Assembly: GCF_001026695.1 (NCBI RefSeq) | Contig: NZ_LDNB01000002.1 | Location: forward strand, 141,998-205,997 | Reading direction: 5' to 3' | Length of the DNA stretch: 64,000 nt | Source: Neobacillus vireti | GTDB lineage: Bacteria > Bacillota > Bacilli > Bacillales > Cytobacillaceae | Shown here: positions 1 through 7,787 of the stretch, in pieces | How the letters are laid out: the number at the start of each line of letters is the position of its first letter | Numbering within the stretch: position 1 is the first letter of the stretch | Translations under genes and position numbers: made by a program | Notes under the pieces: model-generated | Told to the model about the DNA's origin: nothing | Databases searched by the model: none | What the model saw: the letters and a program-made list of their open reading frames with translations, nothing else

Positions 1-76
1 GAATACGTTCGGCATGCTTGGCAACTGTATCCTTTCCTTGCTGGACAAAGCGTTTTGATTTGTTTGATTTACCCAT
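1..76 (-). CDS. 5' end of an uncharacterised small protein (partial)
   Basis: Reading on the minus strand, an ATG at 76 follows a GGAGGG ribosome binding site and stays open to the window edge. The visible 25 residues begin MGKSNQTKRF and are polar and lysine-rich, as in many small Bacillus spore or cytosolic proteins. The rest of the gene lies outside the window, so I cannot name it. The start is well supported by the binding site; the family is unknown. Confidence 0.5.
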   Translation of the reverse strand, partial: MGKSNKSKRFVQQGKDTVAKHAERI

Positions 77-187
77 TCGAATCCCTCCAATATGCTAAGA
101 AGCTCGTATTGAAACAGCAGCGCTGCCTCACATAATAGTATGTTCCAAAAGGGCAGGGTTCATTTAGAGAAACGTGCTGCTTTCGCT

Positions 188-1003
188 TTATAATTTTATA
201 TTTAACAATTCCGCCAAATATTGTCCAACGCCGTCTTCTTCATTCGTTAACGTGACTTCATTGGCAATACTTTTCACCTGATCAATCGCATTTCCCATTG
301 CAATTCCGCGGCCGGCATATTCAAGCATTTCCAGATCATTATCTTCATCACCAAATGCGACAATTCTTTCAGCTGGAATGCCAAAATATTCAGAAGCTTT
401 TTTCAGACCTACTGCCTTGTTTAAACCGACCTTAATAATTTCAATTACATGCCATGGAGCTGCCCAGCTGCGATGGTCAATTACTTCGGCATGCACCGCA
501 GATAAATGATCACGAATCGTTTTTAACTGATCTTCCTCGGTATGGATCAGCATGCTTGTTGGAGCATCCTGCAAGAAATTAGCTAAATCCCCTGTTGTAA
601 TTTTGGGGTTGCCATAGCTAAAAATATCTAAAAGCTTTTCATCGTGATAATGGAAATAGACATCATCAATCACTTCGGCAATAATATTATGAAACTGAAA
701 GCTTCTGCAGGCTTCAACGATATCTTTTGCTACCTTTACATCAAGAGGCTCGTGAAAATAGCCCCAATTAGGGTTTCGCGGATGGTGCATAAATGCCCCG
801 TTAAAATTGACAATCGGTGTGTCCAAATCCAGCTCGCGATAATACATTTCGCTGGAACGATAAGGCCTTCCCGTGGCAATCATAACGATGTGTCCATCTT
901 CTCTTGCTTTTTTTATTATTTCCTTTGTTTTGGAGGAAATTGTTTTATCGTCTTTTAATAACGTCCCGTCAAGGTCTAATGCGATTAAATGTCTCTCTGT
1001 CAT
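188..1003 (-). CDS. Cof-type HAD-superfamily phosphatase
   Basis: A 271-residue cytosolic HAD hydrolase of the Cof/YitU/YkrA type, expected to dephosphorylate small sugar or cofactor phosphates; the true substrate cannot be read from sequence. Motif I is DLDGT with D10 as nucleophile and D12 as acid/base. Motif II is TGR near residue 44. A lysine-containing motif III precedes the final GDEDNDLEML metal-binding motif. The large insert between motifs II and III is the C2-type cap. The frame is open upstream to 1072, but the ATG at 1003 has an AAGGGG binding site and starts right before the first beta strand, so I prefer it. It is a single gene with no obvious operon partner. Confidence 0.85.
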   Translation of the reverse strand: MTERHLIALDLDGTLLKDDKTISSKTKEIIKKAREDGHIVMIATGRPYRSSEMYYRELDLDTPIVNFNGAFMHHPRNPNWGYFHEPLDVKVAKDIVEACRSFQFHNIIAEVIDDVYFHYHDEKLLDIFSYGNPKITTGDLANFLQDAPTSMLIHTEEDQLKTIRDHLSAVHAEVIDHRSWAAPWHVIEIIKVGLNKAVGLKKASEYFGIPAERIVAFGDEDNDLEMLEYAGRGIAMGNAIDQVKSIANEVTLTNEEDGVGQYLAELLNIKL

Positions 1004-1237
1004 ATGAGGTCCCCTTCTTACTATTAATTTTTCTCTATCAATGCGTCGCTTTAGGAAAAAGTTTGTCTCCATGATACACTAACATTATGGGAAATTTTTT
1101 CTCTGTATTTACTATGTTAACAATTTAATATCTAACCTGTAAAAAAATTCACATCAAAAGCTTTAGAAAAAAGCTATATTAATTTTATATCAGGTTAATT
1201 TATTCTAGATAATATCAAAAATTAGGAGTGAATGGAA

Positions 1238-1546
1238 ATGAATGAAGAATTAAAAGAAAATATTATGGGTGCTATGGAGTTAGTTATCGATCCAGAACTT
1301 GGCGTAGATATTGTTAATTTAGGTTTAGTCTATGACGTTGAAATGGATGATCAAGGTCAAGTAACGGTTACGATGACATTAACCTCAATGGGCTGCCCGC
1401 TCGCTGGGACGATTGTAGATCAAGTGAAAAGAGCTTTGGCTGATATCCCTGAGGTCAAAGACACAGAAGTAAATATTGTTTGGAATCCGCCATGGAACAA
1501 AGAGATGATGTCCCGTTATGCGAAAATAGCATTAGGTATCCGTTAA
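1238..1546 (+). CDS. MIP18/DUF59-type Fe-S assembly protein (YitW-like)
   Basis: A 102-residue protein of the DUF59/MIP18 family, like B. subtilis YitW and the SufT/PaaD group, which help mature iron-sulfur proteins. The family signature is visible: DPELGVDIVNLGLVYDV near the N-terminus and the conserved cysteine in TSMGCPLAGT. Two in-frame ATGs occur. AGGAG at 1224-1228 lies only 3 bases from the ATG at 1232 but 9 bases from the ATG at 1238, so 1238 is the likely start. It is monocistronic, closed by a strong terminator, and sits beside Fe-S enzymes and Fe-S regulators, which fits a role in cluster supply. Confidence 0.85.
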   Translation: MNEELKENIMGAMELVIDPELGVDIVNLGLVYDVEMDDQGQVTVTMTLTSMGCPLAGTIVDQVKRALADIPEVKDTEVNIVWNPPWNKEMMSRYAKIALGIR

Positions 1547-1563
1547 AAGCAGTGGATTTCTTA

Positions 1564-1594
1564 AAAACAGCAGAGTTACTCTGCTGTTTTTTTT
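1564..1594 (+). terminator. Rho-independent terminator of the DUF59 gene
   Basis: A 12-bp perfect stem (AAAACAGCAGAG / CTCTGCTGTTTT) with a 3-base loop is followed by an unbroken T run. It separates the DUF59 gene from the Fnr-box promoter downstream. Confidence 0.9.
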
Positions 1595-1630
1595 GGGACT
1601 TCACAAAACGGACATATTCACACTAAAGGA

Positions 1631-1673
1631 TGTGAGATAGTTCACATTTTTCAACTATAAACACCTTTATAAT
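1631..1673 (+). promoter_or_regulatory. Fnr box and -10 element of the radical SAM gene
   Basis: The palindrome TGTGAGATAGTTCACA (1631-1646) matches the Bacillus Fnr consensus TGTGA-N6-TCACW in both half sites. A TATAAT -10 lies at 1668-1673, which places the transcription start near 1680 and the box centre at -41.5. That is the classic class II activator position, with no good -35 needed. I infer anaerobic activation of the gene starting at 1729. Confidence 0.85.
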
Positions 1674-1728
1674 ACAAGGTATTAAGGCTGTTTGAGTTTG
1701 AAATAGCTGTTTTCGGGAGGCGTTTCAT

Positions 1729-2853
1729 ATGGCTTTTAGTCGAGATTTTAATAAAGATCCATTTATCGTCATTTGGGAGCTTACACGCGCATGTCAGTTA
1801 AAGTGCTTGCATTGCCGCGCTGATGCCCAGTATAAAAGGGATCCTCGTGAGCTGTCGTTTGAAGAAGGGAAACATTTAATTGATCAAATATATGACATGA
1901 ACAACCCAATGCTTGTATTTACGGGCGGAGATCCGCTTATGCGGGAAGATGTTTTTGAAATTGCTAAATATGCAGTTGAAAAAGGCGTCCGAGTATCGAT
2001 GACACCAAGTGCGACACCGAATGTTACCAAAGAAGCAATTGAAAAGGCGAAGGAAGTGGGGCTTTCCCGTTGGGCATTTAGTATTGACGGTCCAACAGCA
2101 GAGATTCACGACCATTTCCGTGGTACGGCTGGTTCATTCGATCTCACCATGGAAAAAATTAAATATTTGCATGAAGTAGGATTGCCGATTCAGATTAATA
2201 CTGTTATTTCCAGATACAATATTGAATATCTAGAAGAAATGGCAAAAATGGTTGAAGATTTGAATTGTGTCTTGTGGAGTGTCTTTTTCCTAGTTCCAAC
2301 AGGAAGAGGCCAGGTCTCTGATATGATTTCTCCAGTTGAACATGAAAAAGTTTTCAGATGGCTTTATGATTTAAGCAAGCGGGTATCCTTTGATATTAAA
2401 ACAACAGAAGCAATGCATTATCGCCGTGTTGTAATTCAGCAAAAAATGCGCGAAGCGAAGGAAACCGCAGATGAAATTGATTATTTAAGTGCCTTAACGG
2501 AAAAAGGGCTAACGGGATCAATCGACGGACTTGGACGAGCGCCGAAGGGCGTTAATGACGGAAACGGATTTGTATTTATTTCGCATATTGGGGATGTGTA
2601 CCCAAGCGGATTATTACCTGTAAAGGCAGGCAATGTCCGTGAAACTCCTTTAGTTGAAATTTACCGTGAGTCACCAATCTTTCAATCGTTAAGAAATCAA
2701 GATCTTTATAAAGGGAAATGCGGCGTTTGTGAATTCCGTTATGTATGCGGCGGTTCAAGATCGCGTGCATATGCGATGACCGGCGACTACCTTGAAAGCG
2801 AACCATTCTGTGTCTATATTCCAAAGTCATTAAGAGAGAAACAAGCGCAATAA
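1729..2853 (+). CDS. Radical SAM/SPASM protein, TIGR04053/AhbD-NirJ-like
   Basis: A 374-residue radical SAM enzyme. The CxxxCxxC motif (C22, C26, C29) binds the catalytic [4Fe-4S] cluster that cleaves S-adenosylmethionine, and FTGGDPLM is the typical glycine-rich SAM contact. The C-terminus has a SPASM-like region (C-x2-C-x5-C followed by a distal cysteine, from about residue 335) that would hold auxiliary clusters. Overall it resembles the family I know as TIGR04053 (BA_1875 type), related to the haem-pathway enzymes AhbD/NirJ. The substrate is unknown; a tetrapyrrole or peptide role is inference. It begins at an ATG after GGGAGG, is transcribed alone from an Fnr-type promoter, and faces the fnr gene. 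Confidence 0.8.
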   Translation: MAFSRDFNKDPFIVIWELTRACQLKCLHCRADAQYKRDPRELSFEEGKHLIDQIYDMNNPMLVFTGGDPLMREDVFEIAKYAVEKGVRVSMTPSATPNVTKEAIEKAKEVGLSRWAFSIDGPTAEIHDHFRGTAGSFDLTMEKIKYLHEVGLPIQINTVISRYNIEYLEEMAKMVEDLNCVLWSVFFLVPTGRGQVSDMISPVEHEKVFRWLYDLSKRVSFDIKTTEAMHYRRVVIQQKMREAKETADEIDYLSALTEKGLTGSIDGLGRAPKGVNDGNGFVFISHIGDVYPSGLLPVKAGNVRETPLVEIYRESPIFQSLRNQDLYKGKCGVCEFRYVCGGSRSRAYAMTGDYLESEPFCVYIPKSLREKQAQ

Positions 2854-2859
2854 AAACGG

Positions 2860-2890
2860 GAGGCTGCCTCAAGATTATTGAGACAGCCTC
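2860..2890. terminator. Hairpin terminator between convergent genes
   Basis: GAGGCTGCCTCAA pairs with TTGAGACAGCCTC around a 5-base loop with one mismatch. The T run (CCGTTTTTATTG) is on the minus-strand side, so it mainly terminates fnr, but it probably also stops the radical SAM transcript. Confidence 0.75.
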
Positions 2891-2906
2891 GTAAACAATA
2901 CTAATT

Positions 2907-3608
2907 TTATTCTATATTACAGTAAACCGCTGAACAATTTTCACAGCCAATTTCGTCCTTTAAGTATTGTAAATCTAATATCGATATTTTTCCTTTTTTT
3001 ACAGAAATAATTTTATCACGCTTTAAATCACTAAGAATGCGGTTTGTACTTTCCCGAGAGGTTCCGCAGAAGTTTGCGAGTTCTTGATTGGTTAACGGTA
3101 AGTCTATTAAAATTTCGTTGTTTTTTGGGATTCCATAACTATTAGACATCCGAATAAGTGTTGAGAATAAGGCGCCGCGTTTTCCATTTAAGACTAGATC
3201 GCGAAATTTCGTCTGTGTTTTTCGAAAATGGTCGCTCATCCATTTCATAAATTCAAACGCTAGCTTACTATTTTGAAAAATTTCACTTTCAATCACTTCT
3301 TTTTTAATCGCGACAATTTCTCCTTCTTCAAGAACCTTGGCACTTAATAAATATCTTGGGTTGTCTGTAAAAAGAGTTAATTCGCCGCAAATATCGTTTT
3401 CTCCACAAATTCTTAAGGAAAGTTCACGACCATCTGATGTAATTTTGCTGATTTGAATTTTGCCGGAAACGATAATGTAAAGCTCTTCCGCCAGCATTCC
3501 CTCCTGAAACAGGAAGCTTCCTCTTTCACTTCTAAATCTCCGATCAGCAAATTTATGCAATTCTTTTATTTCAATTGAATGGGTTGGTTTCATTGTCATC
3601 ATCGTCAT
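2907..3608 (-). CDS. fnr: Fnr-type oxygen-sensing transcription regulator (copy 1)
   Basis: A 233-residue Crp/Fnr regulator: cyclic-nucleotide-like beta barrel (about 20-120), dimerisation helix (about 110-145) and winged HTH (about 165-225) with the recognition region TNQELANFCGTSRESTNR. The C-terminal tail has C-x2-C-x4-C (C222, C225, C230), matching the cluster ligands reported for B. subtilis Fnr (C227, C230, C235). The aspartate in FRDLVL (D137) fits the reported fourth ligand. Expected role: bind TGTGA-N6-TCACA sites when its [4Fe-4S] cluster is intact, that is without oxygen. The ATG at 3608 follows GAGGTGA. A second, very similar copy lies at 12871-13569. Confidence 0.9.
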   Translation of the reverse strand: MTMMTMKPTHSIEIKELHKFADRRFRSERGSFLFQEGMLAEELYIIVSGKIQISKITSDGRELSLRICGENDICGELTLFTDNPRYLLSAKVLEEGEIVAIKKEVIESEIFQNSKLAFEFMKWMSDHFRKTQTKFRDLVLNGKRGALFSTLIRMSNSYGIPKNNEILIDLPLTNQELANFCGTSRESTNRILSDLKRDKIISVKKGKISILDLQYLKDEIGCENCSAVYCNIE

Positions 3609-3884
3609 TTAATTCACCTCTAACTTCTTTTTTTAGCTAATCTATTTTTTGATTAATTTAAAGGATTCGTTAGTATTAGTTTAGCGTAATAATGGTCAAT
3701 GATGAGAGGTAAACAATGACAATATAGTGAAAACTTATACGGAATTTTTAAATGTAATTGTGATTATATGATTTGGAGTGTAAGTTGAATCGAACTAGGG
3801 TAAATAAAGATGTATCCAAAAACAAGCATTTATTCATTTGGGTACATCTGTTAAGATAAACATAAGATTAAAGAGTATAATGAT
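3609..3884. other. Divergent fnr/moaA intergenic region with a 13-bp hairpin
   Basis: This stretch separates the divergent fnr and moaA genes. It holds an inverted repeat at 3808-3849: AGATGTATCCAAA pairs with TTTGGGTACATCT (one G-T pair) around a 16-base loop. There is no T run, so it is not a simple terminator. A TATAAT-like element at 3876-3881 could be an upstream moaA promoter. I see no coding sequence in it. Confidence 0.55.
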
Positions 3885-3927
3885 AGTGAAAAAAGTAACA
3901 GCCATTTTTCTAATACACTGGTACACT
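3885..3927 (+). promoter_or_regulatory. Probable Fnr box and extended -10 of moaA
   Basis: AGTGAAAAAAGTAACA (3885-3900) matches TGTGA-N6-TCACA at 8 of 10 positions. An extended -10, TGgTACACT, ends at 3927, giving a start near 3934 and a box centre at -41.5, the same geometry as the better Fnr sites in this window. The match is imperfect, so this is an inference supported mainly by the spacing. Confidence 0.55.
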
Positions 3928-3966
3928 AATATAAAATAGCTTCTTAAAATAATGGAGTTGATATAA

Positions 3967-4983
3967 ATGGAAAAAACCATTATTAAAGATAAATTAAATA
4001 GACCATTACGTGACTTGAGAATTTCGGTGATTGACCGCTGTAATTTTCGTTGTCAGTATTGCATGCCGGCAGATCAATTTGGACCTGATTTTGAATTCCT
4101 GCCAAGAAGTGCGTTACTGACATATGAAGAAATTGAACGGCTGGCCAAAATCTTTGTCAGCTTAGGTGTGGAAAAAATCCGCTTAACCGGGGGCGAACCT
4201 CTATTACGAAAAGATATGCCCATTCTTGTTAAGAAGCTGTCTGCGATTGAAGGTTTAAGTGACATCGGCTTAACAACGAATGGTGTGCTGCTCCCAAAAT
4301 TGGCAAAGGATTTAAAAGCGGCAGGTCTAAAAAGGGTAAATGTAAGCCTCGATACCTTAAATGATGAGTTATTTGGGGAAATTAACGGGCGTGGGGTTGG
4401 TACTGGACCAGTACTTGAAGGTATTGATGCGGCGAAACAGGCAGGCCTTGGGGTCAAAATCAATATGGTGGTAAAAAAAGGTCTAAATGATTCAGAAATT
4501 ATTCCGATGGCAGAATACTGTAAAAATCATGGCCTTGAGCTTCGTTATATTGAATTCATGGATGTCGGCTCGACAAACGGCTGGAAAATGGATGATGTTG
4601 TTACGAAAAAGCAGATTTATCATTTATTAAAAGAACAATTTGAATTGGAGCCAGTTGATCCGGCTTATTATGGTGAGGTGGCAAAGCTTTACCGCTATAA
4701 GGATGCAGACGTGAATGTAGGGTTTATTACTTCCGTCTCAGAATCGTTCTGCACAAGCTGTACCCGTTCCCGGCTTTCCGCAAATGGACAAATTTTTACT
4801 TGTTTATTTAATGGAAATGGTCACGATATTCGTAATTTCATGAGAAACGGCGCCACTGACGAAGAAATTGTTGCGCGCATTACAGCCATTTGGAATGGCC
4901 GTGATGACCGATATTCCGACGAAAGAACAGCTGAGACAAATAAAAACCGTAAAAAAATTGAAATGTCCTATATTGGTGGATAA
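3967..4983 (+). CDS. moaA: GTP 3',8-cyclase MoaA
   Basis: A 338-residue radical SAM enzyme for the first step of molybdenum cofactor synthesis, GTP to 3',8-cH2GTP, working with MoaC. The N-terminal C-x3-C-x2-C (C25, C29, C32) binds the SAM cluster and the C-terminal C-x2-C-x13-C binds the second cluster that holds GTP. The protein ends in the GG dipeptide characteristic of MoaA. Length is typical. No moaC, moaD or moaE is in the window. It is a single gene with a good hairpin after it, and its upstream region carries an Fnr-like site, consistent with supplying cofactor to anaerobic nitrate reductase. Confidence 0.95.
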   Translation: MEKTIIKDKLNRPLRDLRISVIDRCNFRCQYCMPADQFGPDFEFLPRSALLTYEEIERLAKIFVSLGVEKIRLTGGEPLLRKDMPILVKKLSAIEGLSDIGLTTNGVLLPKLAKDLKAAGLKRVNVSLDTLNDELFGEINGRGVGTGPVLEGIDAAKQAGLGVKINMVVKKGLNDSEIIPMAEYCKNHGLELRYIEFMDVGSTNGWKMDDVVTKKQIYHLLKEQFELEPVDPAYYGEVAKLYRYKDADVNVGFITSVSESFCTSCTRSRLSANGQIFTCLFNGNGHDIRNFMRNGATDEEIVARITAIWNGRDDRYSDERTAETNKNRKKIEMSYIGG

Positions 4984-4986
4984 TAT

Positions 4987-5017
4987 AACAGCCCGCTAAA
5001 AAGATTAGCGGGCTGTT
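4987..5017. terminator. Bidirectional hairpin between moaA and ric
   Basis: AACAGCCCGCTAA and TTAGCGGGCTGTT form a perfect 13-bp stem around a 5-base loop, just after the moaA stop and 5 bases beyond the end of the convergent ric gene. The short AT-rich tails mean it may serve both genes. Confidence 0.8.
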
Positions 5018-5022
5018 AATTA

Positions 5023-5721
5023 TTAAGAAAGGTATCTTGGGAATAAAATATTGTTTTCAAGATGCACATGCATGAAGGTTAATCCTTCTAGTGCTTCTAA
5101 TCTGGCATAGACTAATCGATAGGTTCCACAAGCGTCAAGAGGAAGTTCATAATCAAATGTTACAGCACGGATTTGGCGTAAAATTTCACCAGCATGATCA
5201 TGCTCTTTCTCAAGTTCAACAATCATCGCGATTGCTTCTGTACGGTTATCAACTGTTCCGTCCGCAAGTTGTTTAATTAATGGGAAGACTATTGCTTCTT
5301 CTTTTGCCATATGCTCGATTAATTCCTTTTTGAATTCATAGAAGAGTTCATATACTTTAATTAGCTCTCGATGATTGTCGCCATGTACCCGTGAAACCTT
5401 CGTTACGTATGGGCTTAGCGCAGCTAATTCTTCTTCAGATACCCGATGGTAATTTGTAATCACATGATCGATAATTGTATTGGAGTCGGAATCAGTCCAA
5501 ACTTCTACATCTTTCTCTGCGTTTTCGTATTTTTCAAAAACGACATTTAATTCAGCAATCAAAGTGTCCATATTAAGGCCGTTTTGAGCAACCGCTTCTG
5601 ATAATGGGATATTGCCGCCGCAGCAAAAGTCGATGCGGTTCTTTTTGAATACATCACTTGTTTTCGGTAACTCGTTTACAATATCTTTTACTAATGAATT
5701 CGAAGTAATAGGGAAAGTCAT
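5023..5721 (-). CDS. ric: Iron-sulfur cluster repair di-iron protein (Ric/ScdA/YtfE)
   Basis: A 232-residue protein that repairs nitrosative or oxidative damage to Fe-S clusters by donating iron from a di-iron centre. The N-terminal ScdA_N (DUF542) domain has the DFCCGG motif near residue 30, and the following hemerythrin-like domain has the histidine/glutamate helices HGDNHRE, EHMAKEEAIVFP, EHDHAGE and HVHLENNILFP. An upstream open frame reaches 5772, but the ATG at 5721 has an ideal AAGGAGG site and defines the family-typical N-terminus. It is divergent from moeA and preceded by a strong Fnr box, so it is probably induced under anaerobic, nitrate- or NO-generating conditions. Confidence 0.93.
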   Translation of the reverse strand: MTFPITSNSLVKDIVNELPKTSDVFKKNRIDFCCGGNIPLSEAVAQNGLNMDTLIAELNVVFEKYENAEKDVEVWTDSDSNTIIDHVITNYHRVSEEELAALSPYVTKVSRVHGDNHRELIKVYELFYEFKKELIEHMAKEEAIVFPLIKQLADGTVDNRTEAIAMIVELEKEHDHAGEILRQIRAVTFDYELPLDACGTYRLVYARLEALEGLTFMHVHLENNILFPRYLS

Positions 5722-5767
5722 GTTAAATCCTCCTTGAATTTTTAAAAGGTAGTTTATTTCTGACTTA

Positions 5768-5810
5768 AGCATAATTGAAAATGAATCTTAATTAGGTGAC
5801 CTGCATCACA
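5768..5810 (-). promoter_or_regulatory. Fnr box and -10 element of ric
   Basis: On the minus strand TGTGATGCAGGTCACC (5810-5795) fits TGTGA-N6-TCACA in 9 of 10 positions. A TATGCT -10 lies at 5773-5768, so the start is near 5761 and the box centre is at -41.5. I infer class II activation by Fnr. Confidence 0.75.
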
Positions 5811-5856
5811 CATTCACTATGATTTTTAAACTTTTTGTGAAAGATTGATTTATTTT

Positions 5857-5899
5857 TGTGACATTTGATATGTCAGCAAATTATATGTAGGTTTATAAT
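5857..5899 (+). promoter_or_regulatory. Degenerate Fnr half-site and -10 of moeA
   Basis: A TATAAT -10 at 5894-5899 sets the start near 5906. Exactly 41.5 bp upstream is a window beginning with the half site TGTGA (5857-5861), but its second half is poor. Overlapping it is a different palindrome, TGACAT-N5-ATGTCA (5859-5875), which could be another regulator's operator. Fnr control is only suggested. Confidence 0.4.
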
Positions 5900-5967
5900 G
5901 AAGATTAGTCATTTAAATTTAGTACATATATGGGGAAGTTACCCGTTTTAGGCAGGAGCTGATTAGT

Positions 5968-7233
5968 TTGTTAGAAAGAAGAAAACCGATACAAGTTGGG
6001 GAAGCAGTCCAAAGGATTATGGAACACCAATTACCTGGTGCAACCGAACTTGTCTCGATAAATGAAAGCTTTGGCCGCTTTCTTTCCGAAGATATAATTG
6101 CAACCAGCGATGTACCGCACTTTGACAGGGCACCATATGATGGTTTTGCGGTTAGATCAGTTGACACAAGTGTTGCCTCTCAGTCCAATCCTGTTGAATT
6201 TGAAGTGGTTGATCATATTGGTGCTGGAGCAGTTTCAACTAAAGTGGTTGGTCAAAATCAAGCAGTGCGAATTATGACTGGTGCGATGATGCCTGAAGGT
6301 ACAGATGCAGTTGTCATGTTTGAAGTTGCACAAGACTATCAAAAAGATGGAAAGCCATTTATGTCGATTAAGCGCAGCTTTAAAAAGGGTGATAATGTTT
6401 CCTTTACTGGTGAAGATGCCAAACAAGGAGAAATCTTAGTGAACAAAGGAACCTTGATTAATCCCGGCATTCAAGCGATGCTCGCCACGTTCGGCTATAA
6501 ACGTGTACCTGTAGCTAAAAAACCGCTTGTTGGATTGTTTGCGACCGGTACAGAGCTTTTGGAAGTGGAGGAAGAGTTAGTTCCGGGAAAAATCCGCAAT
6601 AGTAATTCTCATATGATTGCTGCCCAAATCGAGAGGGCCGGGGGTATTGTTCATTACTTAGGTAAGCTGCCAGATGAATTCAATACATGCTTTGAAGCAG
6701 TCAAAAACGCCTTAAATGAGGTAGATGTTTTAATTACCACTGGTGGTGTTTCCGTAGGTGACTTTGATTACCTTCCTGCGATTTATGAAAAACTAGGTGC
6801 AGAAGTGTTTTTTAATAAAGTGGCGATGCGCCCTGGAAGTGTGACTACCGTCGCTAATAATAATGGAAAAATCTTATTCGGACTTTCAGGAAATCCTTCC
6901 GCATGCTATGTCGGTTTTGAATTATTTGCCAGACCGATTATTCGCAGGATGCTGTTTTCGGAAAAACCACACTTACGAAGAGAAAAAGCGGTTCTTGAGG
7001 TCGACTTTCTTAAGGCAAATCCATTCACGAGATTTGTTCGCAGCTCTGTATTTATCGAGGATGGCAGGTTAAAAGTTGCCCCAAGCGGACTGGATAAGTC
7101 CAATATCATTATGAGCCTTTCAGGTGCTAATTCCTTGACGATTCTTCCGGGAGGTACGAGGGGATTTACTGCCGGCAGCGAGGTAGCAGTGCTATTACTT
7201 GAGGACCAAACCGGCAGTGAGTGGCCTTGGTAA
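5968..7233 (+). CDS. moeA: Molybdopterin molybdenumtransferase MoeA
   Basis: A 421-residue enzyme that inserts molybdate into adenylylated molybdopterin. Family landmarks include FDRAPYDGFAVR near residue 55, VRIMTGAMMPEGTDAVV, the MPT-binding TTGGVSVGDFDY near 255 and FGLSGNPSACYVGFE near 310. The start is a TTG with AGGAG 8 bases upstream; no ATG gives a full N-terminus. The end overlaps the start of mobB by 13 bases, so the two are co-transcribed and probably translationally coupled. It pairs functionally with moaA in the same locus. Confidence 0.93.
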   Translation: MLERRKPIQVGEAVQRIMEHQLPGATELVSINESFGRFLSEDIIATSDVPHFDRAPYDGFAVRSVDTSVASQSNPVEFEVVDHIGAGAVSTKVVGQNQAVRIMTGAMMPEGTDAVVMFEVAQDYQKDGKPFMSIKRSFKKGDNVSFTGEDAKQGEILVNKGTLINPGIQAMLATFGYKRVPVAKKPLVGLFATGTELLEVEEELVPGKIRNSNSHMIAAQIERAGGIVHYLGKLPDEFNTCFEAVKNALNEVDVLITTGGVSVGDFDYLPAIYEKLGAEVFFNKVAMRPGSVTTVANNNGKILFGLSGNPSACYVGFELFARPIIRRMLFSEKPHLRREKAVLEVDFLKANPFTRFVRSSVFIEDGRLKVAPSGLDKSNIIMSLSGANSLTILPGGTRGFTAGSEVAVLLLEDQTGSEWPW

Positions 7234-7760
7234 AGCCAGTAGTTTTTCAGGTAGTTGGTTATCAAAATAGCGGCAAGACAACTGTAATGATAAAGCTTAT
7301 TCAGGCGTTAAAAGACCTGGGCTTAACAACTGTTACAATCAAGCATCACGGTCACGGTGGCAAACCAGAAGTAATAGAGCAAAAGGATTCTACGAGACAT
7401 CTTTCAGCAGGAGCATCCGCCTCTGTCGTTGAGGGGGATGGAAGACTGATTCTGCATGCAGAAAATATCCATAGCAGTTTAGAAGATCAAATTAGACTCA
7501 TGGAATATTTTCAACCTGATGTGCAATTGATTGAAGGGTATAAGTTTGAAAATTATCCGAAATTATTGCTGGTAAGGGATCATAAAGACCTTTCGCTGCT
7601 AGCAAGGGTGGACAATATTAAGGTAATCATGTATTGGGAAGAAACGCTGAGAGAACCTCTTAATGAGCAGACAAAAATCCCTTGTTTTCCTATTCATGAT
7701 CAAACAGCCATTCTTTGGACTGCTCGAACAATCAAAAAGCTTTTTCTTTCTAAAACCTAA
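7221..7760 (+). CDS. mobB: Molybdopterin-guanine dinucleotide biosynthesis protein MobB
   Basis: A 179-residue P-loop GTPase that assists formation of the MGD form of molybdenum cofactor together with MobA. The Walker A motif GYQNSGKTT is near residue 13, followed by the MobB signature TIKHHGHGG and the later LIEGYKFENYPKLLLVR. The GTG start at 7221 lies inside the moeA 3' end. MGD is the cofactor of dimethylsulfoxide-reductase-family enzymes such as NarG, which fits the Fnr context. mobA is not in the window. Confidence 0.9.
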   Translation: MALVKPVVFQVVGYQNSGKTTVMIKLIQALKDLGLTTVTIKHHGHGGKPEVIEQKDSTRHLSAGASASVVEGDGRLILHAENIHSSLEDQIRLMEYFQPDVQLIEGYKFENYPKLLLVRDHKDLSLLARVDNIKVIMYWEETLREPLNEQTKIPCFPIHDQTAILWTARTIKKLFLSKT

Positions 7761-7787
7761 AAAAGAAGGCCTTGGCCTTCTTTTTTA
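7759..7787. terminator. Bidirectional terminator between mobB and the germination operon
   Basis: GAAGGCC and GGCCTTC form a tight stem with a 2-base loop, flanked by A6 on one side and T6 on the other. It terminates moeA-mobB on the plus strand and the convergent germination operon on the minus strand. Confidence 0.9.

Noticed and set aside
3759-3774. TGTGA-containing site as an autoregulatory box of the first fnr gene
   Set aside because: Only one half site fits, and no -10 lies at the expected distance.
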